Part shown: positions 53,719 to 64,000 of the stretch, one piece after another
Layout: each line of letters opens with the position of its first letter
Position numbering within the stretch: the stretch's first letter is position 1
Origin: Laburnicola sp. R22_1
Lineage: Eukaryota > Ascomycota > Dothideomycetes > Pleosporales > Didymosphaeriaceae
Assembly: GCA_014281115.1 (NCBI GenBank)
Contig: JACONQ010000015.1
Span: 1,488,001 to 1,552,000 of the forward strand
Direction: 5' to 3'
Length of the DNA stretch: 64,000 nt
Made by a program: the position numbers and the translations under genes
Notes under the pieces: generated by a model
The model's database searches: none
Seen by the model: the letters and a program-made list of their open reading frames with translations, nothing else
Told to the model about the DNA's origin: nothing

Positions 53719-56700
53719 TCTTCTTTTTATATAAAGTTCTTATTAATAATACTACAGATATTATCTATTTATAGGCTAGTAATTTTGAATATATGCTTCT
53801 CTTTATTAGTGATAAGTAGATATAGATTGTATAATAAAGTTTTTATACTAAGTTTCTCTTTATAATAGTTATAGTAGGTCTTAAACTAGTAGAGACCTAA
53901 TTTAGCTACACTATAGAGTAGTTATATAATATAGAAGATTATATCTTATAGAAAGTTTATATATAGTTTTTAAGTAGTCTAGTATAAAGTGTGCGATTTA
54001 GCTTATTAGTAGACTAAATATAGGCCTAAGTAATATCTCTTAGCTTAAAATATATTCTATATATTGCCTAAAGGCTTACTCCTTATATAAGAAGTAGTTG
54101 CTAGCTTATTCTTTAGATAGTAGATAATTAAGTAAGGATTTTATCCTTCTTCTTATTAGAGTAGCTAGTAAATATAAGGCAGAATTTCTTATATAGTTAA
54201 GTAGTCTTACCTTTTACTTCTTATATAAGGCGAAGATTAAAGATTCTACTTTTATACCTAGATAGGTTAAAGAAAAGAATTTTAAATATGCTATTAGTAA
54301 TAAGAGCGTGTATTTCTATACAATTTAATTCTTTAAAAGGTGCTTTAGATATTGTAATTACACCTTATATATAGAGCTTTAGAGATAGTTTCTAATTACT
54401 TATCTCCTTCTAGGTAAGGAATGTAGTATCCTTCTTTAAGTAGTCTCTCTTTCTCTTCTCTAAAGGATTCATTTACATAGGGGCAATATTATCTACTTTA
54501 TATAATAGTATTGCGCAATAGTATAGCTTAACCTACGTATAGTAGAACTTTACTAGACTATTCCCTAGGTTATAAATTATATCTTTATTCTTAATGCTCT
54601 TAATTTTATATAGGCCTATCTATCTACCTTTGTTTCTCTAAACTATAACTTTAGGTCTAAGTAAATGCTTAAGAACTTTATATACAACTAATAAACTATT
54701 ATAAGTGTTTAGCGCACAATTAATATTAGTTTTATCTTGTTTCTTTTATAGTATTTTTATTACCTTTTATATAGTATTTACGCGTGTAATAATATTAGGT
54801 AATAAAGAAAAGTCTATACTAATTCTAAGATATGTGCTAAAGACTAGTAGTATAAATATAAGGCTATCTAGGCCTATAATATTATTAATAGCTTTAATAG
54901 CTATCTAGATAATATCCTTTTTATCTATATAGTCTCCTAGTTTAGCTTTAAAAATATTAAAGGCTTTATAAAGAGGTGTGTACAAACGTTTAGCCTTTCC
55001 TATTATCTAATATACTTTTATAGATATCTGCCTATAGGTTACGCTAATAATTTTTACGCAGTTTCTAAACTTATTTAATATAAAGTTTATATCTAGGTTA
55101 TATATAATATAGTTAGGTAGATTTTAGTAGATATTAATCTAGTATCTGCAAAAGACTTCCTATGCATCTTATATGGATATTAATTTTAAGAAGATAATAG
55201 CTTAAAATAATATATCTATATCTATAATATATAATATATTCTTAGTTCTAATATTTATAATATTAATAATAATCTTATAATTAAAGTAGGTATTATTTTA
55301 ATAATAAACTTAAAGCAATATAGGGCTTATTTATGTAATTAGTAGTAGTAGCAAAACTGTTAGTTTTATTTAGTATAGTAGTATTAACTTTATAGCTAGT
55401 ATTAGTAAGTATTTTCTAAAGTCTTTATATATAGAGATGTTTAAATTATTAATAAAGGCAGTAGAGTTCTTATTTAGTAAAGAAAGTCACACTTTCTTTT
55501 GTACTAATATTAAAAAAGAATATCTCTATTTGCATATAATAGGTATAGTTATACTATTCTTTTATATAATTATATTAAAAATATTATTAAAGTAGGCATC
55601 TAGCTTATTAGTATCTATTAGTAATAGTAGGAATAGTGTTAGAGCGTCTAGGATATAGTAGGTAACTATTTCTATTAGATTTGTACTTTATATAGTTCCT
55701 AGAGATCCTTATAGATTCTAAACTCTAAAGCTAATATTAGTATTGCTAGATGTCTAATTAATCTTTATATAGGGGTTCTCTTATACGTATACCTCTAGCT
55801 ATGCCTTGCTAATAATAGAAATTCTTACTATACCTATATCCTATAGTTTGCCTTTGTATATTATATAATATTAATTCTTAAGGATAAACTATTCTATATA
55901 CTCTTCTAGCTCTATTTTATAAATATATTTACTAGTTATGTAATAAGGATAGGCAGTAGTAGTTAGATAAAATACTAGATTATTACTATTCTTATTATCT
56001 TTACTTTACTCCTCTTCTTTATATAAAATAGGTTCTTTATTATTATAGCCTTTCAACTTCTAAATATAGGTCTAAACAGCTTCATATAAAGGCGTTTTAT
56101 TATTATACTCTTTATAAAGGTAATATAATACCTTATTACGCAGGTATGCTTTTACGTAGATAGTTTAAAGACTAATAACCTTCTTTATAGTATATAAAAT
56201 ACTTCTTTAGTCTTATATAAATACTATTTAATTAGGATCTAAATTATAGTAATAATAGTATAAATTATCTATAAAATCCTTATCTATAAGGGACTAGTAA
56301 TCTGTCTCTTTATATAAAAAAGTTATATTTGTAATTAGTATAGTATATATTAGCTTCTTATAAGTACTAATTAGATTAGTAATTAATTATAACTTAACTT
56401 GACATATAGAGATTAGCAAATAGCGCTTTATAGGTAGGCTTAATAGTAAATATAGCCTGCTTTAGCTCTAGTTACTTATAGTATACTTGTAAAATAGTAG
56501 TATATAGGAAAATTTCTCTAGTAAGGTTTATAGGTAATATTATCTCTATAAGGGTAAGCCTATTAATTATTACCTGTAGAACTTTATATAAACTTTTATT
56601 AAAGTTTTTATATTAGTATTATATAAAGGTTATTATAGTCTAATTTATTTAATACTAGTTATAGTTAATAGTAATGTTAAAGTAACTATTAAGTACTTTA

Positions 56701-56839
56701 TATAAGCGCTTTCATAATTATTTAAGGCAGATAGTGTAGAGGTAATACTATGCTATATAGCTAGTAAGAATATTTAGAAAAATATCTAGGTATTAATCTT
56801 TAGTAATATCTAGGCGTTTATATAGATCTATAAAGATCC

Positions 56840-56948
56840 ATTTTCACGCTTTTTTGATTCCTAAGCAGGGGCTCTGCTTTTTTTGTTATGTTATTTAAAA
56901 TGAAAGCCTTTGTCATGCTACCCCTAGGTAGTTAATTTAACGCCACAC
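56840..56948 (-). repeat. Short dispersed element, family A (TGTGGCGTT end), copy 1
   Basis: Plus strand: CCTAAGCAGGGGCTCTGCTT, then ATGAAAGCCTTTGTCATGCT, ACCCCTAGGTAGTTA and an end AACGCCACA. It matches 60357-60455, 60545-60650, 60850-60968 and 62793-62905, partly inverted, and is truncated at 58687-58742. Confidence 0.8.
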
Positions 56949-57941
56949 ATAAAGATCCTAGTTTTATCTACTAAAATATTATATAGAGCTTCTATATAGT
57001 TATTCTCTTTATTCTATACCTTTTAGAATTAAATTATCTTATTTGCTAGACGTTTCTAAGAAGGTAAGTTATGCTTGGGTAGAAGCTTATATAGGTTAAA
57101 TTATAGTATAAGCTTAGGTAGTATAAATTAGTATAGTGCCTATAATTTGCGTTTAACTAGTAGTGGCTCTATTTTATATAGTGTTTAATAGTTACGAATA
57201 GGTAGGCAGAATAGTAATAGTTTATTTAGTTATTTGTATAAATAAGATTATCCTTAGTACTTATATAAAGTTTCTCTTAAGATATCTATAGGGACCTATA
57301 GCTATATAGGTACCTATAGTTGTAGTAGCTTACTCTATTTAGGTTTGTGTAATAGCTTAGTTAGCTCTAGTATTTTTAGAATTAGCCTTAGTGTCTATAT
57401 ATAGAGTATTAAGTAAGCTAGCGAAGGTAGTGTTATATAAGTAGTATCTATATTACCTTAGGCTACTTTATATAGTTTGCTAGCCCTTATAGCTCTAGCA
57501 TCTACTCTTAGCTTAATGCCTTTTTCTCTTAGGACTACTTCAAGCTCTCTCTTATACACATAGCCTAACTCTAAAAAATAGTATTCTTTCTATTCTTTAA
57601 AGTCTTTTTAGAATAGCTTTAAGAAAGCTCTCCTTTCTAGTATAATATATAATACTTAGCAATAGTATATACTATATATAATTATATTTTTAACTAAAAA
57701 AATTATTTGCTATATTAATCTTATCTTCTAATATATAGATCTTATTCCCTTGCGTAGTGTTTCCTCTAATACTTCTATCTCTTTAATATACTAATTATAT
57801 AGTCCAGTATACTTAGGCATATTAGTATTATTTTATAAGGTGGTAGGAACTTTATACAAGATAGTGAGGGCTTCTTATAAGATAGTAGGGGTAGCTATTA
57901 TATAACTAGTTTATTTAATAGATTAGTTATTAAAGATCTTC

Positions 57942-58004
57942 GTCGTGTTAAGATTCTAACCAAGGTCGAATCCGCACTATACACAGAGAGGATCCTTTTA
58001 TGTA
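57942..58004. repeat. Second, partial copy of the SINE-like sequence
   Basis: TAAAGATCTTCGTCGTGTTA, then GATTCTAACCAAGGTCGAAT and CACAGAGAGGA match the first 62 bases of the insertion at 53498, after which similarity ends. Confidence 0.75.
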
Positions 58005-58239
58005 TAGAGAATAGGATATAATAAAGTAAATTATATAGCTAGTAACGTCTTATATAATTGCTTCCATTATTTTATATAATAGTAATATCTACTTACTAAC
58101 TCTATAAAGATTTAGTCTACTACTCTCTTATATATAGAAAATAGAGTATGTAAAATAAATTATATAGCTAATAATAGCTTATATAATCTGTCTTTACTCT
58201 TACTAATTTGTAGTTAAGAATTAGTTAACTACTAATTAG

Positions 58240-58527
58240 TGTTAAATTAGCTCTATAGCTAGCTGTATAGATATTAAATTCTAATACTCTATACTAGCAA
58301 GTGTGGAGAGTGTATATAATAATTATACAAGAAAAGGAAATAATATAATAGAACTAACTTTAGTGTTGATTACTTATGTCTAAAAGGAGTGTAGATAGAA
58401 AGGAGAAGATTCTATAGCGCATAGGCTATAGCGCATAGGCATTATATAATCTCTATATAACGCTATTATGTGATAATATTAAAACCTTAACACCCTTAGG
58501 TGCCCTTGCCCGTACGGTGTACGGACA
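58240..58527 (-). repeat. Right LTR of the copia element (5' LTR)
   Basis: 288 bases with TG...CA ends: TGTTAAATTAGCTCTATAGC at 58240 and CGTACGGTGTACGGACA ending at 58527. It is the best preserved of three LTR copies; its last 30 bases are GC-normal. No exact 5-bp target-site duplication: AAAAC follows this LTR, whereas ACAAC precedes the left LTR. Confidence 0.82.
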
Positions 58528-58562
58528 AAAACCTTAATAGTATATTATATACTATATAAAGA

Positions 58563-58564
58563 AT

Positions 58565-58631
<67 letters not shown>

Positions 58632-58632
58632 T
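58563..58632. repeat. Tandem repeat (ATAAAGT)10
   Basis: Ten perfect 7-bp units immediately right of the copia LTR, apparently a young microsatellite in otherwise decayed DNA. Confidence 0.93.
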
Positions 58633-58686
58633 ATATAATAAATATTCTTAATAATAAAAGTTAAATAAAAAAGTATTATATAAACT

Positions 58687-58742
58687 AGAGATAAAAGCCT
58701 TTGTCGTTCTACCCCTAGGTAGTTATTTTAACAACACATACA
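58687..58742 (-). repeat. Family A short element, truncated copy
   Basis: AAAAGCCTTTGTCGTTCTAC followed by CCCTAGGTAGTTATTTTAAC and ACACAT matches the terminal half of family A. Confidence 0.75.
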
Positions 58743-59143
58743 TATAAACTAGAATAGATTAAAATAATAGAATATGTTATTAAACTAAATATAAAGTATA
58801 ATACTAGTAATTATCTAAAACTTATAAACTATAAAAGATTAATAAAATTAAAATCTATTTAGAAATCTTAGTTTATTTTATAAAAGTAACTATTAATAAT
58901 TTAAAATTCTACTTTAGCGTCTACCTCTATATTTATATCTTAAGAAGCTAGAATTTCTAAAGGTTTTAAGTTAGAATTTTCTATCTTTTTATATAAGTCT
59001 TTTTCCTTTTCTTTTTCTTCTTCTTTCATTTATATAATTATTACTAAAACCTATTTTCTCTCTAGAAAAGTAATTCTTATTATAAATATCAAGTATATTT
59101 AGAAAATAGAAATCCTTTCTTATAAAGTATTTATTATTATTAT

Positions 59144-59257
59144 GGGTTTTTTTGCGACTAAGGAGTTTCTAATAAAAATATTACAATAATAGCAGTTATT
59201 TCTCCTACTATTGTGTACATAGAAAAGCATTATAAAGTATTAATAAAAAGGGGTTAG
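59144..59257 (+). repeat. Short dispersed element, family B, copy 3
   Basis: GCGACTAAGGAGTTTCTAAT, then AATAATAGCAGTTATTTCTC and AGAAAAGCAT. This copy and the one at 63908 are less AT-drifted than those at 49 kb. Confidence 0.8.
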
Positions 59258-60356
59258 TGTGTTATAAGTAAGCTAAGTAAGCTTAGCAGGCTTAGCGCGC
59301 ATACTCTAAGCAAAAATAATAATCTATATACAAAATATAATAAGGCTATATTGCTATACTATAGTTTAGAGTAGGGGGAGAAAGGTATAGAATAGCGCTA
59401 GCACTATAACTAGTACAATACTATAACTATTATCTCCCTCTACTATTATTTCTAAAGATTACTAGAAGTAATAGCTATTATATTAGTAGGTTTGTGCTAC
59501 TTATAAGGAGATATATACTAAGTAGAAGCTTACACACACTATAGGTATACTAACGCTCTATTTTTATATTAAAATTAATCTTAAAGAGACTTCTACTACT
59601 ATTACTATTATTCTATTTTCTACTATCTTTCTAGGCACTAATACTAATGCTGCTGCTAACGCTACCTACAAGTACGCTCCAATAATCTATTTACTTAAAG
59701 TTACTAAATCTATACTAGAATATTACTTTATCTATAAGATTGTTAATAGAAAGTAAGTATACCTTACCTTATATAAGGTAGTTTTAGTATACTAGTTAGA
59801 CTAGTAATAAATTAGTAACTATAGGCGTAGTAATAAATATAGAAACTTTCTACTATACCTATAATATCTTATATTACTATATATTAGAAAAAGATAAATA
59901 AGAACAAAATTAAAGATAGTAAAGAGAAGATAAAGGTGTTTATTAATAAGTTACTAGAGAAGAAGAGTATTATATAAATGCGCTAAATCCTTATAGTTAT
60001 AGTATTAGATAGTAAGTGTATTATACAAGTATGCTATATTATAGCGCGCAAATATAACGCAATTGCTACTAATAGTAATAATAAAGTAAGAGTTAGTTTT
60101 CTATACACGCTTTAAGTAACTTTTAATAGGTGTTAAAGTGCTTATAGATAATTAGGGGGCGAGTGCATAGTAACTACTGTTACGTTAGTGGAGACTAGGA
60201 GTAGACTATATTTTTAGGCACTATACCAGAGCGGCCTTTCTATCCTAACCTATATAGGCTTAAATTAAAAAAATGTATTAAAAAAGGTAATGAACACTAA
60301 ATAAACAATGCGACTAATTTATACTTTATAAGTTAACTTTTATAAGTTATACTTTA

Positions 60357-60650
60357 TGTAGCGTTATTTTATCTACCTAGGAGTAGGATGACAAAGACTT
60401 TCATCTTAAATAACATGACAAAAAAGCAGAGCCCCCTGCTTAGTAATTAAAAAAGTTATACTTTATAAGTTACCTTTTATAGCTATTCTTAATAAATTTA
60501 GCTTTAACACTAATTTACTTTTATTTATATACTTTAATACCTTTTTTACGCTCTTTTTAATTACTAAGCAGGGTGCTCTGCTTTTTTGTCATGTTATTTA
60601 AGATGAAAGCCTTTGTCGTGCTACTCCTAGGTAGTTACTATAACGTCACA
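60357..60650. mobile_element. 294-bp hAT-type MITE with terminal inverted repeats and target-site duplication
   Basis: Ends TGTAGCGTTA and, inverted, TGTGACGTTA. The terminal inverted repeats are family A sequences of about 100 bp each (60357-60455 and 60545-60650). Flanked by ATACTTTA at 60349-60356 and 60652-60659 (nine matching bases with the adjoining T). Eight-base duplications are typical of hAT elements. No coding capacity. Confidence 0.85.
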
Positions 60651-60669
60651 TATACTTTAATAACTTATC

Positions 60670-61721
60670 TATTTTTATATAATAATTAATATAGAAAATA
60701 TTAGTAAAAAAGTATCTGTTAATTCTTCTAATTTTACTTTACCTTCTTTACAAGATAGTACTAAGTTATTGAAAAATAGACTATTTACTAGAGAGTTATT
60801 ATCTATTAAAGAAAAACGTAATAAAAGAATTTTAATTAATTATAATATGTGTGGCGTTAAATTAACTACCTAGGGGTAGCACGACAAAGGCTTTTATCTT
60901 ATATAACATGACAAAAAAGCAGAGCCCCCTGCTTAGTAATAAAAAAAGCGTGAAAAGGTGGTTATAAAAATGCGAATTAATTATAATAATTGTGTCTATA
61001 ACACTAAATCTAGTTAGCCTATTAATACTAGTAATTTAAAAAGATACTATAAAAAGAATTATTATAGAATATTATTAAAAAATAGTATAGAAAATAGTAT
61101 AGAAAATAGTAGAGAAACTAGTTCTAATTTAGAAGAAAGTAGTTTTTCTACTATTCTATTTACTAGTACTAATCTTTTTAAAAAAACTTAGTTTTGTATT
61201 TTCTAGCAGCAAAGACTATAGATGATTTTTATTATACTTTATAAGTAGTAATAAGTTACTTTTTAGTTTAGTAGAAAGTAATAGTTTTAATAATTTATTA
61301 AAATATTTAAAAGTTAACTTACCTACTATTAGTAGATATATTCTAAAGAGGATCTAGATATATTATATACAGCGAAAGCTAAGGATATTTAACATTTATT
61401 TAATAATAATAATAGTAGATTTTCTATTACGTTAGACGAATGGAATTCTAGTAATAATATAGACTTTTTAGCTATTACTATCTATTATTATAATAATAAT
61501 TTTAAACTAGAAAACTTTCTATTAGGATTTAAGACTTTAAATAGTATAGAGGCCTATATTAGCCCTGTCTTATATAATCTTTTAAATACTATTTTATAAG
61601 AGTATAAAATAAGAAAAAAGTTATTATCTATTACTAGAGATAATACGTCTCCTATTAATAGCTTAGTAGAAATAATAAGTTTAAATTATAAAAAATAATA
61701 TAATATAGATATAATAGATAC
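60670..61721 (+). mobile_element. hAT transposase relic, RIP-degraded and interrupted
   Basis: A frame beginning about 60,690 (NISKKVSVNSSNF) leads into a BED-type zinc-finger relic around 60,985-61,060 (NCVYNTKSS, TSNLKRYYKKNYYR; His appears changed to Tyr, as C-to-T would do). Further on (about 61,410-61,690) it reads FSITLDEWNSSNNIDFLAIT, LENFLLGFKTLNS and LLSITRDNTSPINSL, the RNase-H-like core of hAT transposases. Stops and transitions are frequent. It is interrupted at 60850-60968 by a family A element and cut at 61722 by the second copia copy. Confidence 0.8.
60850..60968 (+). repeat. Family A element inserted in the hAT transposase relic
   Basis: Begins TGTGGCGTTAAATTAACTAC and includes AAAGCAGAGCCCCCTGCTTA. 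The host sequence ATTAATTATAATA occurs on both sides (60833-60847 and after 60968). Removing the element rejoins the zinc-finger frame, which supports a secondary insertion. Confidence 0.72.
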
Positions 61722-62095
61722 TATTAAGTAGGGACTCTACAGCTAGCTGTATAGACATTAATATCTAATACTCTATACTAGTAAGTGTGGAGGGTATATA
61801 TAATAATTGTATAAGAAAAGGAAATAATATAATAAAACTAACTTTAGTGTTAATTGCTTATATCTAGAAAGAGCATAGATAAAAGGAAGAAGATTCTATA
61901 GTATATAGGCCGCAGCGCATAGGCATTATATAATCCCTATATAATGCTATTATATAATAATATTAAAATCTTAAAACCCTTAGATGCCCTTACCTATATA
62001 GTGTATAGATACTAGCAACTTTTTATTTTTAAGGTTGCTATTAGTAGTTCTCTCTTTCTCTATATAAACTATCTACTTACTAGTATTTACTCTAT

Positions 62096-62222
62096 TTATA
62101 TATTATTCCCATATCTTTATATTATTCTCCTATCTTTATATTATTCCTCTATCTTTTATTATTCCCCTATCTATATATTATTCTCCTATCTATATATTCT
62201 TCTCCTATCTATATGTCTCCTA
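62096..62222. repeat. Minisatellite of ~20-bp units
   Basis: About six imperfect units of the form TATTATTCTCCTATCTATA. The corresponding place in copia copy 1 (about 51355-51385) has only one to two units. Confidence 0.8.
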
Positions 62223-62640
62223 ATCTTGCTAGCCTACTTTAGTTAGTAGAAAGATTCTATTAAGTAACTATTTATTATACTTTACTGCTATTTGTTAGAG
62301 GCGCGATTAGGCTTATTAATAGTAGAGTAGCTATTTAGCTAATAGTAGTTAAAGATAAAATTATATAATTAATAACGTAATTACAGCAATAATATATTAT
62401 TTATATAGAGTCCTTTTGACTTAGTTTATTCCTTATATAATAGATAGACCTATTTATCTTATTTATTTAGACAGTAATATTAAGTAATTATACTATATTA
62501 GATAAGAGGAAGATAAACACTAATAAGGGGTAGGAATTAAGGCTCTAGATAGAAGAGAAAGGTATATAATACAGGCTTTTCTTCCTCTATTCTTCTCTTT
62601 CTTATTATTTACTTTAAATATCTCTCTATATATATTTCTT

Positions 62641-62905
62641 TAAGGAGAGATGGCTTGCAGCGTGGTCGCGCCGAAGTTATATCTCCTCTAAAGTTCTAAG
62701 TGGCCTCTTTGTGAAAATTTTGCTTGTGGGAGCCTCGCGCCAAGACCGCTAAGCTCGCTTAGCAGTTTAAACACATTTTTTTGTTATTACCTTTTTACGC
62801 CTTTTTTAATTACTAAGTAGGGGGCTCTACTTTTTTTGTTATATTATTTAAGATAAAAGCCTTTGTTATCCTACCCCTAGATAGATAAAATAACGCCACA
62901 TATTT
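62641..62905. mobile_element. ~265-bp insertion in copia copy 2, GC-normal left half, family A right end
   Basis: Copy 1 is continuous at this place. Here TAAGGAGAGATGGCTTGCAG begins an insert that is hardly mutated for about 150 bases (GCCTCGCGCCAAGACCGC) and ends with a family A terminus (AACGCCACATA). Both ends border T/C runs, so the target duplication cannot be told. Confidence 0.7.
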
Positions 62906-63907
62906 TTTTTCTAGCTCTTTTCTCTTTTTATTAAACTAATCCCCTATTTTATATAGTGCTAAACTATATAGATAATGGCGCTTATACTAGTAGGACTTAA
63001 CTAGCTATGCCTTCCTAGCTTTAATACTAATATAGTAGTCCTTTTAGGCAGAAAAATACATATTACTCTTCTAACTAGTTTCTAGGTAAACTATATATTT
63101 ATCTAGAGTATCTCTATTAATATAAGTTTCTTTCTTCTTTGCTTTTATATAGATACTAACTATAGAAAAAATAGGCTAAGGAGTTGCGTGTCGCATATTT
63201 ACTTTTATATAATATTAATATTATTCTTATAGCTAGTATAGACTTATATTTATAAGTTACTAAACTTATTTAGCGCAAGGCCTACTTTTACGCACTTTTT
63301 ATTTAGTTATACAGTATCCTTAGGAGCACTATATATACTTACTACTATAGCAATAACTCTAGCCCTAGACTCTTTACTAAGTATTATATAGTAGTAAACT
63401 TCTAGGTAATATTATATAGTTCTTACGTATAGCAAAGCTATAGCACTAGGTATAATTATTATATAGGATAGGGCTAGATAATAGTATAGATACTTTTAGA
63501 TATTATCTATAAGTACTAAAATAAAAACTCCTCTTTAAATAAATATATATTATGTCTCTCCTCTTTCTATACAGAAAATTAGATAGGAAATGAAAAAAGA
63601 AAATATATTTTTCTTAAGTAATATGTGTGTATAGAAAGAATTAAATAAATATATTATATAAAGGAATAAATAAATAATAAAGAAATAGTGCTATGTAAAG
63701 GCTAGGAGGGCTTACGTAGATAGGCTTAAGGCAATTTACTAATACTTTAATAGTAATTATTAAAGTATTACTAGAGATTAAGAACTCTAGAGCCTAGTTT
63801 AGGGCCTTCTTTATATAGGCATTAGCAGAATTATTCTTCCTATTAATCTATTTAATTTTAGAGATTTTATAGTACTTATATAATTTGTAAAGTAATATAA
63901 TATTAAT

Positions 63908-64000
63908 TATGGTTTGTTGTTTTTACGACTAAGGAGTTTCTAATAAAAATATTACAATAATAGCAGTTATCCCTCCTGCTGTTATTAACACAGAAAAGCG
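63908..64000 (+). repeat. Short dispersed element, family B, copy 4 (cut by window end)
   Basis: ACGACTAAGGAGTTTCTAAT, then AATAATAGCAGTTATCCCTC and ACAGAAAAGCG; the least degraded copy of the family. Confidence 0.8.

Larger units (their letters stand above)
51083..58527 (-). mobile_element. Ty1/copia-type LTR retrotransposon, near full length, RIP-degraded
   Basis: Direct terminal repeats (51083-51266 and 58240-58527) enclose about 7 kb. On the minus strand, relic translations appear in the copia order. An integrase/C-terminal segment lies at about 54,960-54,700 (ALNTYN; LLVFSTYLR in place of the usual LLVFG-YPR). An RNase H segment lies at about 53,000-52,640 (RVIRSVFTSKLYSIVEGF, then KKRLIINI and INRKDN, the degraded forms of RSVLASELY-type, EKRLMIDI and INGKDN motifs). 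The changes are G-to-A on the coding strand, many of them creating stops, as expected from RIP. No functional protein can be made. The element carries nested insertions (separate entries). Confidence 0.82.
61722..63907 (-). mobile_element. Second, truncated copy of the copia element
   Basis: Starts with an LTR (61722-62011) and continues with about 1.9 kb nearly parallel to 51267-52720, including the beginning of the RNase H relic near 63,740-63,900. It breaks off at 63,907, where a family B element begins. Differences from copy 1 are mostly transitions, plus an expanded tandem repeat and one insertion. Confidence 0.82.

Noticed and set aside
54705..54908. Plus-strand hydrophobic 67-codon frame in the AT-rich block
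   Set aside because: It is the antisense of a copia integrase relic; AT-rich DNA often yields hydrophobic frames.
60850..62905. One 2-kb autonomous hAT element bounded by the family A copies at both ends
   Set aside because: The right copy lies in an insert within the second copia element, and the left one is itself inserted in the transposase relic, so they are not the two ends of one element.
48471..64000. CRISPR-like array from the regular short repeats
   Set aside because: Eukaryotic DNA; repeats are dispersed or simple tandem without unique spacers of constant length.

Overview
This window is nuclear DNA of a filamentous ascomycete (Pezizomycotina). Genes carry short GT-AG introns of about 45-75 nt, often with CTAAC/CTGAC-like branch sites. 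Both strands are used densely. The last ~15 kb is AT-rich, repeat-filled DNA whose decay looks like repeat-induced point mutation (RIP). Alternating gene-rich and AT-rich blocks, together with UstYa, tyrosinase and small-secreted-protein genes, suggest a Dothideomycete-type genome. The species cannot be named from the sequence alone.

Layout. (1) 1-14.5 kb is mostly conserved housekeeping: glutamate synthase GLT1 (5' end outside the window), mitochondrial YME2, the SNARE BET1, a decayed aldo-keto reductase fragment, and the replication factor CTF4/Mcl1. (2) 15.6-37.2 kb is accessory: a rhodopsin-fold membrane protein, an intact UstYa-family gene, a second UstYa relic split by an AT-rich insertion, two very small candidate secreted peptides, an O-methyltransferase, a membrane-anchored tyrosinase, a broken secreted-protein gene, a Cys-rich reading frame without a start codon, a protein built of four AEQDRY repeats, an NAD-dependent epimerase, a serine racemase/threonine dehydratase-like PLP enzyme, an MFS transporter and a P450. 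(3) 38.4-43.7 kb is more ordinary: a glycine-zipper protein, a DUF2985 membrane protein, a GPI-type surface protein and SEN15. (4) 43.9-46.0 kb holds a second intact UstYa-family gene, head to head with a gene for an 80-residue secreted peptide with a Tyr-rich stretch. (5) 48.5-64 kb is a transposon graveyard: one nearly full-length Ty1/copia-type element with recognisable LTRs, a second truncated copy, a hAT transposase relic, a hAT-type MITE with a target-site duplication, and several short repeats nested in each other.

How the genes may work together. UstYa oxidase, tyrosinase, O-methyltransferase, P450, MFS exporter and a PLP enzyme within 20 kb resemble fungal ribosomal peptide (dikaritin-type) gene clusters. 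The nearby secreted peptides at 20.8 and 21.2 kb are possible but weak substrates. The separate UstYa plus Tyr-rich peptide pair at 44-46 kb is the simplest and most striking candidate for a minimal, possibly undescribed RiPP system. Both assignments are inference from gene content; no product can be named.
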